NCBI RefSeq assembly: GCF_029360775.1
Contig: NZ_JARKMZ010000025.1
Span: 27,027-91,026, forward strand
Length of the DNA stretch: 64,000 nt
Direction of reading: 5' to 3'
Source of the DNA: Daejeonella sp. H1SJ63
GTDB taxonomy: Bacteria > Bacteroidota > Bacteroidia > Sphingobacteriales > Sphingobacteriaceae
Both the position numbers and the translations under genes were made by a program. A model generated the notes under the pieces. It saw only the letters and a list, made by a program, of their open reading frames with translations. It was not told the origin of the DNA and ran no database searches. This document shows, one piece after another, positions 52,967-61,614 of the stretch. The number at the start of each line of letters is the position of its first letter. The first letter of the stretch is position 1.

Positions 52967-53085
52967 CCTTTATACGGTTTCCATCCATCCCCAATAAGTC
53001 AAAAATCTGCAACAGGTAAATTTTTTGATTCATTCCTGATAGCCATTGTTTTTTGATTATTTTTCGAATTAATTCATGGATCAGT

Positions 53086-55533
53086 ATGAACTTTCGCCAA
53101 TTAGTACTCATAATATTTCTCTTCATTCCGGCCCTTTTATCGGGGCAGCCCTCTCCTCAGTATAATTCTGCAGAGATTAAACAGGGGTTGAAAAAATTAA
53201 ATGTATTGGGATCTGCCCTGTACATTGCGGCACATCCGGATGATGAAAACACAAGGCTGCTGGCCTTTCTTGCCAAGGAGAAAAATTTCAGAACTGCTTA
53301 TCTTTCTCTTACAAGAGGCGACGGAGGACAAAATCTGATCGGGAATGAGCAATCTGAACTGCTTGGACTGATCAGAACTCAGGAATTACTGGCTGCCAGA
53401 CGGACTGACGGAGCAGAACAATATTTTTCAAGAGCCATTGATTTTGGATTTTCGAAAACATCAGATGAAACTTTCCGCATTTGGAATAAGGAACAGATAC
53501 TGGCCGATGCTGTATGGGTAATCCGGAAACTGCGTCCTGATATTATCATCACCCGTTTTCCTGAAGATGCACGTGCAGGTCATGGTCAGCATGCGGCATC
53601 AGCTATCATAGCAAGAGAAGCATTTCTGGCTGCCGGCGACCCAAAACGTTTTCCGGAGCAGCTGAAATATGTTGAAGCATGGCAGACAAAAAGAATTTTA
53701 TGGAATACCTATAATTTCGGCGGGCTCAATACTACCGCAGATGATCAGTTAAGGATTGATGTTGGCACTTTTAACCCCCTGCTGGGTAAAGGTTACGGTG
53801 AGATTGCAGCCGAAAGCAGAACACATCATAAAAGTCAGGGTTTTGGCAGCGCAAAGCAAAGAGGCGAAGCATTTGAATATTTTGTACATACTGCAGGTCA
53901 GCAGGCTAAGCAAGAACTTTTCGAAGGTATAAACAGCAACTGGAACAGGATCCCGGGCGGAGAGGCAATTGGAAAGATGATCCGGCAGGCTGATCAAAGT
54001 TTTAATACCGATAGACCTTCTGAATCAGTCACGGCATTGATTAATATTCTAAAACAAGTCGAAAAATTGCCGCAAGGTTATTGGAAAGAGCAAAAAAGCA
54101 GAGAATTAAAAGATCTGATAGCAGCCGCTGCAGGGTTATGGTTTGAAAGTTACTCCGCACAGTCCACATATGCTTCAGGTGATAGTATTCAAATCAGATC
54201 AGAAGTGGTTTTACAATCAGACTTAAGTGTAAAACTTGTTTCTGTAGATAATAAAATTCAGAATACTGATCTTAAAAAAGGAGGATTAAAGAGTTTAAAG
54301 GGATCTGCCCTGGCAAATAACATCACTGATCCTTACTGGCTTAATGAAAATCATCCGCCTGGAATATATACAATCAGGGATCTGCAACTGGTTGGACATC
54401 CTGAAAATCCTGCCGCGGCCGATATTGATTTTGTTTTTAATATAAACGGAAAAAACCTGAGCTATAAACGTCCGGTGATTTATAAATATACAGATCAGGT
54501 AAGAGGTGAGATTTATCAGCCGCTCATCATTGCTCCGGCAGTAACCGCCAGTATTGCTGAGAAGGCGTTCGTACTGGCAGGAAATACAACAAAGACCATT
54601 CAGGTACACTTAAAAAGTTATCGCGATAAGAGCTCCGGAATCCTTATCCCCCGGCTTCCTGAAGGGTGGAAAATCGATCCTGTACAATATACATTTCAGC
54701 TCAGCAAAAAGGGCGATGAGCAAACAGTTCAGTTCACGGTCAGTCCCGGCGAAAATGCAGCAGCAGGAAAATTTGTTTTGAACATCCAAAGCGAAGGGAA
54801 AATTCTAAACCGTGGGAATAAAGTGATTGATTATGATCATATTCCTTTGCAAACATTGTTCCCTTTAGCAGAGGCTCAAATAGCCCGTATGGATCTGAAA
54901 ACAGGAGGAAAAAAGATTGGATATATTCCGGGTGCAGGAGATCTTATACCTGAATCGCTTCAGCAAATAGGTTATCAGGTAAATACAATCACTGAAGCAG
55001 AAGTGATGAACGGCAACCTGAACCAATATGACGCAATCATTACCGGAGTGAGGGCTTACAACGTAAACGAAAGACTTGCTCTTATGCAGCCTAAATTGAT
55101 GGAATATGTAAGCAAAGGAGGGACATTATTGGTTCAGTATAATGTCAGTAATCCCTTACTGGTTCAGGATATAGGCCCGTATCCATTTAAGATTTCACGC
55201 GACAGGGTAACAGAGGAGGATGCTGAAGTAGTATTCCCGGAAAAAGATCATCCTGTGTTAAACTATCCAAACAAGATTACATCTAAAGATTTTGAAGGGT
55301 GGATTCAGGAAAGAGGCTTATATTTTACCAATGCAGCAGATCCAAAATACAGCAGGATTCTGAGTATGAAGGATCAGGGTGAAAGTCCGAAAGACGGCTC
55401 ACTTCTGGTCAGCAATTTCGGGAAGGGACGATTTGTTTATACTTCATTGGCATTCTTCAGGGAATTACCTGCAGGGATACCCGGCGCATACAGATTATTT
55501 GTAAATTTGATCACATTAAACAAGGGTAACTAA
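53086..55533 (+). CDS. Exported LmbE/PIG-L family deacetylase
   Basis: 815 residues from MNFRQLVLIIFLFIPALLSG (signal peptide); a start at 53053 would put 11 polar residues ahead of it. The deacetylase domain (about 40-280) has the metal-binding AHPDDE at 49-54, SLTRGDGGQNLIG, and the third His in GHGQHAASAII. The rest (about 320-815) holds Ig-like sheets and a C-terminal glutamine-amidotransferase-like region (YDAIITGVRAYNVNERLALM). Family members remove N-acetyl groups from amino sugars. Ends 3 bp before the second leader-repeat copy. Confidence 0.88.
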   Translation: MNFRQLVLIIFLFIPALLSGQPSPQYNSAEIKQGLKKLNVLGSALYIAAHPDDENTRLLAFLAKEKNFRTAYLSLTRGDGGQNLIGNEQSELLGLIRTQELLAARRTDGAEQYFSRAIDFGFSKTSDETFRIWNKEQILADAVWVIRKLRPDIIITRFPEDARAGHGQHAASAIIAREAFLAAGDPKRFPEQLKYVEAWQTKRILWNTYNFGGLNTTADDQLRIDVGTFNPLLGKGYGEIAAESRTHHKSQGFGSAKQRGEAFEYFVHTAGQQAKQELFEGINSNWNRIPGGEAIGKMIRQADQSFNTDRPSESVTALINILKQVEKLPQGYWKEQKSRELKDLIAAAAGLWFESYSAQSTYASGDSIQIRSEVVLQSDLSVKLVSVDNKIQNTDLKKGGLKSLKGSALANNITDPYWLNENHPPGIYTIRDLQLVGHPENPAAADIDFVFNINGKNLSYKRPVIYKYTDQVRGEIYQPLIIAPAVTASIAEKAFVLAGNTTKTIQVHLKSYRDKSSGILIPRLPEGWKIDPVQYTFQLSKKGDEQTVQFTVSPGENAAAGKFVLNIQSEGKILNRGNKVIDYDHIPLQTLFPLAEAQIARMDLKTGGKKIGYIPGAGDLIPESLQQIGYQVNTITEAEVMNGNLNQYDAIITGVRAYNVNERLALMQPKLMEYVSKGGTLLVQYNVSNPLLVQDIGPYPFKISRDRVTEEDAEVVFPEKDHPVLNYPNKITSKDFEGWIQERGLYFTNAADPKYSRILSMKDQGESPKDGSLLVSNFGKGRFVYTSLAFFRELPAGIPGAYRLFVNLITLNKGN

Positions 55534-55536
55534 TAT

Positions 55537-55583
55537 GAAACCATCATGATTTTGCTAAAACCTGCAGGATTATGACTATCATT
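55537..55583 (+). repeat. Leader repeat, copy B (first copy at 11685)
   Basis: GAAACCATCATGATTTTGCT to TGACTATCATT. Matches 11685-11730 with about eight substitutions, and continues in the A-rich AAACAGATGAAAA before the start codon. Unlike copy A it has no palindromic insertion. Confidence 0.65.
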
Positions 55584-55603
55584 AAAAACAAAAAAATAAA
55601 CAG

Positions 55604-55786
55604 ATGAAAACTCAAAACAATCATCGCGCTTATAGTGCTTATTATGTTGTTCCGGCTATGTTATGCGGAATTGCTACTGCTTGCTTAGTAACCGGCTCAG
55701 TTGGCTATATGGTATTAGGCGCAATATTCGGACTACTTTCTGCAGGATTCTGGATTAATGTTGTTCAGCATGGTGAAGAAGCCTGA
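55604..55786 (+). CDS. Small two-helix membrane protein beside the symporter
   Basis: 60 residues with two predicted membrane helices (about 12-33 and 36-54): AYYVVPAMLCGIATACLVTG and GYMVLGAIFGLLSAGFWINV. No known domain; short, hydrophobic proteins of this size accompany several SSS permeases (compare YjcH with ActP). It overlaps the next small gene by 17 bp and is probably translated with it. Its leader shares the repeat found at 11685. Confidence 0.72.
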   Translation: MKTQNNHRAYSAYYVVPAMLCGIATACLVTGSVGYMVLGAIFGLLSAGFWINVVQHGEEA

Positions 55787-55898
55787 TCAGGATCTTCCAC
55801 CATTTGTAAAAACCTGGAACCAGTTCTATTATCTTCTGATAATATGGCTGGTTTTCCTCATTGCATCTTTCTATCTGTTCACTAAAATATTTGAATGA
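55770..55898 (+). CDS. Tiny single-helix membrane protein (42 aa)
   Basis: Starts MVKKPDQDLPPFVKTWNQFY and ends LFTKIFE, with one membrane helix (YYLLIIWLVFLIASFYLF, about 20-37). It begins inside the end of the previous gene and its stop overlaps the symporter start as ATGA. The tight packing and the clean amphipathic N-terminus with a Pro-rich segment support translation. Likely a symporter accessory subunit, by analogy only. Confidence 0.68.
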   Translation: MVKKPDQDLPPFVKTWNQFYYLLIIWLVFLIASFYLFTKIFE

Positions 55899-57607
55899 GC
55901 GGATTAGACTGGTTAGTACTTTTCATTACCCTGCTTGTAATTGTTGTATATGGCATTTACAAAAGTCGTGGTACAGAAAATATCGAGGGATATCTTCTGG
56001 GTAACCAGTCGTTTCCATGGTACAGCGTTACACTGTCGGTAATGGCTACCCAGGCCAGTGCGATTACATTTCTTTCTGCTCCCGGACTTGCCTTTTCTTC
56101 GGGAATGTCGTTTGTACAGTTTTATTTTGGTTTGCCTCTGGCAATGATTGTACTCTGCATTACCTTCGTTCCAATTTTTCACAAACTGAAAATTTACACG
56201 GCTTACGAATTCCTTGAGAATCGATTCGATTTGAAAACAAGGGCTCTAACCGCATTTTTATTTCTGATACAGCGCGGACTTTCAACTGGAATTACCATTT
56301 ACGCCCCTTCGATTATCCTCTCGACCATACTGGATATTGATACCACCTATACTACCCTGTTTATTGGCGGATTGGTGATCAGCTATACTGTTTACGGCGG
56401 AACCAAAGCGGTTTCCTATACCCAAATGCTGCAGATGTCGATCATTTTTCTGGGACTGCTCCTTGCCGGAATTCTTGTTGTGAGGTTACTTCCTGATAAT
56501 GTTGGATTGGGAAAGGCATTGCAGATTGCCGGAAAAATGGGCCGTACCAATGCTATCGATTTCAAGTTCGACTGGAACAATCAATATACTGTATGGAGCG
56601 GCCTGATTGGCGGATTTTTTCTTCAACTATCCTATTTTGGAACGGATCAAAGCCAGGTAGGGCGCTATTTAACAGGCTCATCTATCGGGCAGAGCCGACT
56701 GGGTTTGCTCATGAACGGACTGGTAAAAATACCGATGCAGTTTCTGATCCTGCTGATTGGAGTACTTGTGTTTACCTTCTACCAGTATCAGCAGCCACCG
56801 GTATTCTTTAACAGCTATGAGCTGGGGAAGCTTGAAAAAAGTGAATATAAAGAAGAAATAAGCAAGATTAAAAACGATTATTCCAATGCATTTGTTGAGA
56901 AACAGGCACAAATACATATTCTGGAAAAAGCACTTGACCAGGATGATGAACAAGCCATAAACACTCAAAGAAGCATTTTGGAAGAAGCCGATAAAAAGAC
57001 CAGGGCTATTCGTCAGCAGGCTGTTGATCTGATGAAGAAAAATGATCCGAAAGCTGATACCAATGATAATAATTATGTCTTCCTGAGTTTTGTAACCAGG
57101 TACCTGCCTCAGGGACTCATTGGGTTACTGATTGCCATCATTTTTCTGGCTTCCATGGGATCAACCGCCGGTTCATTAAATTCACTCGCATCCACCACAG
57201 TGATTGATATCTATAAAAGACTGATCAATAAAGATGCATCTGATGAAAAATATCTTTCTGCTTCGCGATGGGCAACCGTCATCTGGGGGATTTTCTGCAT
57301 CCTGATGGCCTTATATGCCAGTGAAATGGGAAATCTTCTGGAAGCTGTAAATATCCTGGGATCGCTCTTCTACGGAACAATACTTGGAATTTTTGTGGTC
57401 GCCTTTTACCTCAAAAAAATTGGCGGATCAGCCACATTCTATGCCGCCATCATAACAGAAGTAATTGTATTCGGCTGCTGGATGATGGATATCATGGCTT
57501 TCTTATGGCTGAATGTAGTAGGCTGTGTGCTGGTGGTACTAATCGCTTTGATACTGCAAAGGTTTCAAAAAAACACATTAGCAACCTCTTCGGCATTGAA
57601 TACTTAG
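55895..57607 (+). CDS. Sodium:solute symporter (SSS family)
   Basis: 570 residues with about 13 membrane helices. Family segments: GYLLGNQSFPWYSVTLSVMA, GGTKAVSYTQMLQMSIIFLG, ASMGSTAGSLNSLASTTVID. A roughly 90-residue charged coiled-coil insertion (about 302-395: KLEKSEYKEEISKIKNDYSN, ALDQDDEQAINTQRSILEEA) interrupts the core between two helices; such insertions are known in Bacteroidota homologues. The substrate is unknown (sugars, amino acids or organic acids). Coupled by ATGA to the 42-residue protein. Confidence 0.88.
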   Translation: MSGLDWLVLFITLLVIVVYGIYKSRGTENIEGYLLGNQSFPWYSVTLSVMATQASAITFLSAPGLAFSSGMSFVQFYFGLPLAMIVLCITFVPIFHKLKIYTAYEFLENRFDLKTRALTAFLFLIQRGLSTGITIYAPSIILSTILDIDTTYTTLFIGGLVISYTVYGGTKAVSYTQMLQMSIIFLGLLLAGILVVRLLPDNVGLGKALQIAGKMGRTNAIDFKFDWNNQYTVWSGLIGGFFLQLSYFGTDQSQVGRYLTGSSIGQSRLGLLMNGLVKIPMQFLILLIGVLVFTFYQYQQPPVFFNSYELGKLEKSEYKEEISKIKNDYSNAFVEKQAQIHILEKALDQDDEQAINTQRSILEEADKKTRAIRQQAVDLMKKNDPKADTNDNNYVFLSFVTRYLPQGLIGLLIAIIFLASMGSTAGSLNSLASTTVIDIYKRLINKDASDEKYLSASRWATVIWGIFCILMALYASEMGNLLEAVNILGSLFYGTILGIFVVAFYLKKIGGSATFYAAIITEVIVFGCWMMDIMAFLWLNVVGCVLVVLIALILQRFQKNTLATSSALNT

Positions 57608-57632
57608 AGGTGAATTGAGATTCAGAAGCAAA

Positions 57633-58055
57633 TCAGGTTCTTGGAACAATCGCTACAGTCAGCCTGCTTACACAATTCATCTTCCCCCTGTCGTCGTATA
57701 ACCTGATGTCCCAGACATGAGTTTTACCCCCAATATGTATGGGCTTACAAATACCCTTTACAAAGCCCGATTTCACAGGCCTTAGATGATTCGCATTAAC
57801 CTCGAGCCCGACAGCGATATATTTTTCAGAATTAAGCATGAGATTTGATGCTACACTTCCGAGTGTTTCGGCGAGCACAACAGATGCTCCCCCATGTAAA
57901 ATCCCATAGGGTTGATGAGTTTTCTCATTAACCGGCATCCTGGCAGAAATAAAATCAGGGCCAATTTCTATAAATTCTATTCCCAGCAATTCGCCGATAT
58001 GACCCTTCGGACGATTATTCAGCTCACTGATACTATACTCTTTCGGCCAGATCAT
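57633..58055 (-). CDS. Hotdog-fold acyl-CoA thioesterase
   Basis: 140 residues. Hotdog motif GILHGGASVVLAETLGSVAS with the catalytic Glu, plus NHLRPVKSGFVKGICKPIHI and the C-terminal strand. Closest named groups are MenI (1,4-dihydroxy-2-naphthoyl-CoA hydrolase) and YbdB/EntH; menaquinone is the main quinone of Bacteroidota, so MenI is possible but no other men gene is adjacent. Its ATG overlaps the DinB stop by 4 bp (ATGA). Confidence 0.85.
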   Translation of the reverse strand: MIWPKEYSISELNNRPKGHIGELLGIEFIEIGPDFISARMPVNEKTHQPYGILHGGASVVLAETLGSVASNLMLNSEKYIAVGLEVNANHLRPVKSGFVKGICKPIHIGGKTHVWDIRLYDDRGKMNCVSRLTVAIVPRT

Positions 58056-58558
58056 AAATATCTTTCCTGTAAAATCCGACGATGATGATTCAGATGACCG
58101 GCCATAATGAAAAGAAGCGCTCCTGAGCTAATGGGTTTTTCATTTGCAATTCCAACTCTGCCCAGCTCTTCTTCATTCAGTGATTTGATCAGGAACATAT
58201 TTGCCTTTCTTACTGTAGCAAATTCATCGGCCATACTGATCAAACTCCGGTCTGAAAAATGTGCATTAGCCACATAATGATTTTCTTCAAATCCGGCCAG
58301 CGGTGTGGTATCATTCCGCGAAATTCTCAGTAAGCGGTAAGCCATGATCCGCTCAGTATCAATAACATGTCCAACAAGCTCTTTTATTGTCCACTTACCT
58401 TCGGCATAGGCAAATGAAGCCTTTACTTCAGGAATTCCTTTTAAAAATAAAGGAAAAGACTCAGCCTGCTGTTCAAGTTCGGTCAGAACATCGTCCTTTA
58501 CGGTATCAATGTATCCCTTATAAAACAAAGGATATTCATCAGCTTTCGGTCGGTTCAT
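58052..58558 (-). CDS. DinB-family protein
   Basis: 168 residues forming a DinB four-helix bundle: KWTIKELVGHVIDTERIMAY (first metal His) and FIMAGHLNHHRRILQERY (second and third His), with the HSR-type central loop. Metal-dependent thiol transferases are the best-known members. It is tucked between the sensor kinase (20-bp overlap) and the thioesterase (4-bp overlap), so the three are co-translated, though a functional link is not obvious. Confidence 0.85.
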   Translation of the reverse strand: MNRPKADEYPLFYKGYIDTVKDDVLTELEQQAESFPLFLKGIPEVKASFAYAEGKWTIKELVGHVIDTERIMAYRLLRISRNDTTPLAGFEENHYVANAHFSDRSLISMADEFATVRKANMFLIKSLNEEELGRVGIANEKPISSGALLFIMAGHLNHHRRILQERYL

Positions 58559-59765
58559 ATGTTAAATCACTTTTTAATACAATTCTGAATGTTGTTCCCT
58601 TCCCGATTTCAGACTCTTTAACAAAAACACTTCCCTGATGATAGTTCTCAACTATCCTTTTGGTTAGCGAAAGTCCGAGCCCCCAGCCCCTTTTACGCGT
58701 TGTATATCCGGGCTGAAAAACAGTGTCGAAGTTCCCTCTTGGAATACCCGCACCGGTATCTGAAATATCTAAAAATACCTGCTCCCTGACCAGGTTTTCC
58801 TTAATCTCAATTCTTATTGTGCCTGTACCTTCAATAGCATTAACAGCATTTTTCAGAATATTCTCAATTACCCAGTCAAACAAAGGAACATTAATCAGCG
58901 CTTCAACCTGTTTATCACCGGTTAAAATAAATTCGATCTTATCAGTTACCCTAACCCTGAAATAATTGACAAATTCTTCTACCACATCATAAACAACATG
59001 ATTATGCAATACTGGTTTGGAACCTATTTTTGAAAAACGATCGGCAACTGTTTCAAGTCGTTTCACATCATTTTCCATCTCCATGATCAGAGGGTCATCG
59101 CTCACATTAAACTTTGATTTCAACAGCTCCACCCATGCCATTAATGAAGATATAGGTGTACCCAGCTGATGAGCTGTTTCTTTGGCAAGTCCCACCCATA
59201 CCTGATCCTGCTCCGACTTTCTTGATGAACTGAAAACGCCATAAGCTACCAGCAGGAAAATTGCAATAACAGAAAGCTGTATATAAGGGAAAACCCTCAG
59301 CTCAGTAAGCAACTCAGAATCCTTGTAATACACAAACCATTTCTCGTTATTCCGGTTATCAAGTTCCAGAACTATAGGATCGGGATGCTGCTTTTTCATC
59401 TCCTTAAGCTGCCTCTTAAAGTATTTGGGGTCATATTTTTTAGTGCTGTCGGCATCAAGATCAAAATTGGTCTTGGCACTGTCCAGCCCCCGCCAGGTAA
59501 TGATATTCTCTGCAGAATCAACTACAATCGCCGGTACAGCAAGGCTGTCCCTCATAGTATAAATGAATGTGATATACTCGTCATTCACATCGGGCATGGC
59601 AATAATATTACGCGTACTTTTTGCCCAAAGCTCTGCCCTTGTACGCTCTGCGGCAGATATATTCTTAACAAGATAATTTGTATACCACAGCGAAGCTCCT
59701 GCAATTACAATGGCAAATGCAAGTAAGATAAATTTCCAGCGCCGTTTCCGTTCGTATGGGTTCAT
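58539..59765 (-). CDS. Sensor histidine kinase with atypical H-box
   Basis: 408 residues. Two helices (about 12-32 and 163-180) enclose a periplasmic domain of about 130 residues. The H-box is AKETAHQLGTPISSLMAWVE, the variant found in a small Bacteroidota group (QLGTP in place of ELKTP). HATPase_c is complete (NILKNAVNAIEGTGTIRIEI, DTGAGIPRGNF, GWGLGLSLTKR). No response regulator is adjacent. First gene of an operon with DinB and thioesterase genes. It is divergent from gltX with 168 bp between starts. Confidence 0.85.
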   Translation of the reverse strand: MNPYERKRRWKFILLAFAIVIAGASLWYTNYLVKNISAAERTRAELWAKSTRNIIAMPDVNDEYITFIYTMRDSLAVPAIVVDSAENIITWRGLDSAKTNFDLDADSTKKYDPKYFKRQLKEMKKQHPDPIVLELDNRNNEKWFVYYKDSELLTELRVFPYIQLSVIAIFLLVAYGVFSSSRKSEQDQVWVGLAKETAHQLGTPISSLMAWVELLKSKFNVSDDPLIMEMENDVKRLETVADRFSKIGSKPVLHNHVVYDVVEEFVNYFRVRVTDKIEFILTGDKQVEALINVPLFDWVIENILKNAVNAIEGTGTIRIEIKENLVREQVFLDISDTGAGIPRGNFDTVFQPGYTTRKRGWGLGLSLTKRIVENYHQGSVFVKESEIGKGTTFRIVLKSDLTYEPTES

Positions 59766-59870
59766 ATTTTCAGCAAATTACAAAAGGAAACTGAAAGAGA
59801 GAACGGGTATTTTGATTACAAAATGGAAATACGCATTCTCTCTTTCTTTATCTGTTAATTCAAATCACCA

Positions 59871-59912
59871 AACGTATAACTTAAAACGTACAACTTAAAA
59901 CGTACAAATAAA
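59871..59912 (+). repeat. Three tandem 14-bp repeats upstream of gltX
   Basis: AACGTATAACTTAA, AACGTACAACTTAA and AACGTACAAATAAA in direct succession (59871-59884, 59885-59898, 59899-59912). They end 9 bp before the gltX -7 box at 59922. Period and position suggest a repeated binding site on one face of the helix (14 bp is not a full number of turns, so contact geometry would change between units) or simple tandem duplication. Confidence 0.8.
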
Positions 59913-59921
59913 ACAATATTT

Positions 59922-59929
59922 TAACTTTG
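59922..59929 (+). promoter_or_regulatory. -7 box TAACTTTG for gltX
   Basis: Exact TAnnTTTG ending 4 nt before the ATG at 59934, so the gltX mRNA is predicted to be leaderless or nearly so. No TTG at standard spacing; the tandem repeats occupy that region. Confidence 0.65.
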
Positions 59930-59933
59930 CGCA

Positions 59934-61451
59934 ATGACAAAGAAAGTTAGAGTACGATTTGCACCAAGCCCTACCGGAGGCTTACACCTTGGCGGAGTAA
60001 GAACTGTTTTATTTAATTACCTGTTTGCCCGCAAGCATGGTGGTGATTTTATTCTAAGAATAGAGGATACAGACCAGAGCCGTTACGTGGAAGGTGCAGA
60101 AAAGTATATTCTTGACTGTCTGGCCTGGTGCGGTTTAAATCCGGATGAAGGCCCGCTAAATGGTGGTCCATATGCCCCATACCGTCAGAGTGAACGTAAA
60201 GAAAATTACAGGAAATATGCTGAGCAGCTGGTGAATGATGGTTATGCTTACTATGCCTTTGATACTCCTGAAGAGCTTGATCAGCAAAGGCAGGTCACGG
60301 CAAATTTTCGCTACGGACATGAAAATCGTAATAGTCTGCGCAATTCCCTGACCTTATCAGCCCAGGAAACAAAAACACTCCTTGAGCAGGGAGTTCCCCA
60401 CGTGATTCGTATCAAGATTCCAATTAATGAAACGGTACATTTTTATGATATGATCCGCGGGGGTGTGAGTTTTGAAACTAATCTGGTTGATGATAAAGTA
60501 TTATTAAAAGCTGATGGTATGCCAACTTACCATCTGGCGGTTGTGGTGGATGATTACCTGATGAAAATCAGTCATGCCTTCAGAGGTGAAGAATGGCTTC
60601 CATCGGCACCCGTGCATATCCTGCTTTGGGAATATCTTGGCTGGAAGGCGGATATGCCAGAGTGGGTACACCTGCCGCTGATTCTTAAACCTGACGGCAA
60701 TGGTAAATTAAGCAAGCGCGACGGCGATCGCCTGGGATTCCCGGTTTATGCAATGAACTGGAAAGACCCGAAGACCGGAGAAACTACCCGTGGATTCCGG
60801 GAAATGGGATATCTGCCTGAGGCTTTTGTTAATATGCTGGCTCTTTTGGGATGGAATGACGGCACCGAACAGGAGATATTCAGTATGGATGAGCTGATCG
60901 AAAAATTCAGTATTGAGCGTGTGAGCAAGGCCGGAGCAAAATTCGATTTTGAAAAAGCGAAATGGTTTAACCATGAGTATATCAAGAAGAATCAAGTATC
61001 GGGTATCAAGCATCAGGTACTTGAGATCCTGAAAGCTAAAGACATCCAGGTTGAGGATAATGAATATTTCGAAAAAGTGCTTGAAACGGTAAAAGAGCGC
61101 ATGACCTTCCTTCAGGATTTCTGGGAACAGGCATCCTTCTTCTTTGAACAGCCTGCATCTTATGATCTGAATGCTGTTAAACCTAAATGGTCTGATGCTA
61201 AAACAGAGTTTTTTAATGAACTGATCAAAAAATACGAAGCAGAAACCTGGGAAGCAGCCAGCCTGGAAGTAGCTTTCAAGGCTCTTGCCGATGAAAAAGC
61301 TATTAAACCGGGCGAACTGATGCTGCCTATGAGAATAATGCTCGTTGGCGGAAAATTCGGTCCGGGAGTATTTGATATTGCTGTCCTTCTTGGAAAAGAG
61401 GAAACCATCTCAAGGATTAAGAAAGCGGTAATTGCATTTATGGCAGAGTAA
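59934..61451 (+). CDS. gltX: Glutamyl-tRNA synthetase
   Basis: 505 residues, class I synthetase that charges tRNA-Glu. HIGH region is FAPSPTGGLHLGG; KMSKS region is KLSKRDGDR. Other blocks: DFILRIEDTDQSRYV, YHLAVVVDDYLMKISHAFRG, HLPLILKPDGNGKLSK and GFREMGYLPEAFVNMLALLG, then the helical anticodon-binding region. Bacterial-type (GlxRS with no N-terminal GST). Promoter at 59922; divergent from the sensor kinase. Confidence 0.96.
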   Translation: MTKKVRVRFAPSPTGGLHLGGVRTVLFNYLFARKHGGDFILRIEDTDQSRYVEGAEKYILDCLAWCGLNPDEGPLNGGPYAPYRQSERKENYRKYAEQLVNDGYAYYAFDTPEELDQQRQVTANFRYGHENRNSLRNSLTLSAQETKTLLEQGVPHVIRIKIPINETVHFYDMIRGGVSFETNLVDDKVLLKADGMPTYHLAVVVDDYLMKISHAFRGEEWLPSAPVHILLWEYLGWKADMPEWVHLPLILKPDGNGKLSKRDGDRLGFPVYAMNWKDPKTGETTRGFREMGYLPEAFVNMLALLGWNDGTEQEIFSMDELIEKFSIERVSKAGAKFDFEKAKWFNHEYIKKNQVSGIKHQVLEILKAKDIQVEDNEYFEKVLETVKERMTFLQDFWEQASFFFEQPASYDLNAVKPKWSDAKTEFFNELIKKYEAETWEAASLEVAFKALADEKAIKPGELMLPMRIMLVGGKFGPGVFDIAVLLGKEETISRIKKAVIAFMAE

Positions 61452-61502
61452 GAAGATAGTAACCACGTCTTTTCGACGAACGAACGGAATTTTAATGTTA
61501 AA

Positions 61503-61592
61503 AGGAACCTGTAAGGCGAGGAGAAATCTGTTGACCTGAGGCGATGACTTCGGGCATGAGATTGCTTCGTCGTACCTCCTGCCCATGACAAA
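61503..61592. repeat. Dispersed repeat fragment between gltX and ABC permease
   Basis: ATTGCTTCGTCGTACCTCCT (61561-61580) is the kind of interspersed sequence found scattered between genes in many Bacteroidota and other phyla (often as GATTGCTTCGTCG next to CTCGCAATGACG). Around it lie CGAGGAGAAATCTG and GGCGATGACTTCGGGCATGAG, which belong to related copies in my memory. Low coding potential; probably a remnant of a mobile or recombination-prone repeat. Confidence 0.5.
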
Positions 61593-61614
61593 TCAGGACT
61601 AACAGTGCCCGTCT

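Larger units (their letters stand above)
52701..53085 (+). other. 385-bp gap with RNA-like structures
   Basis: No protein gene. Contains AT-rich sequence to about 52810, a structured segment (52811-52930), a strong terminator (52931-52966) and then about 120 bp before the LmbE gene. Confidence 0.5.

Noticed and set aside
55549-55576. Short ORF in the leader repeat (MILLKPAGL in one copy, MILPKPAG in the other)
   Set aside because: Only nine codons in copy B and extended by the palindromic insert in copy A; some changes are synonymous, but this is too little to claim coding.
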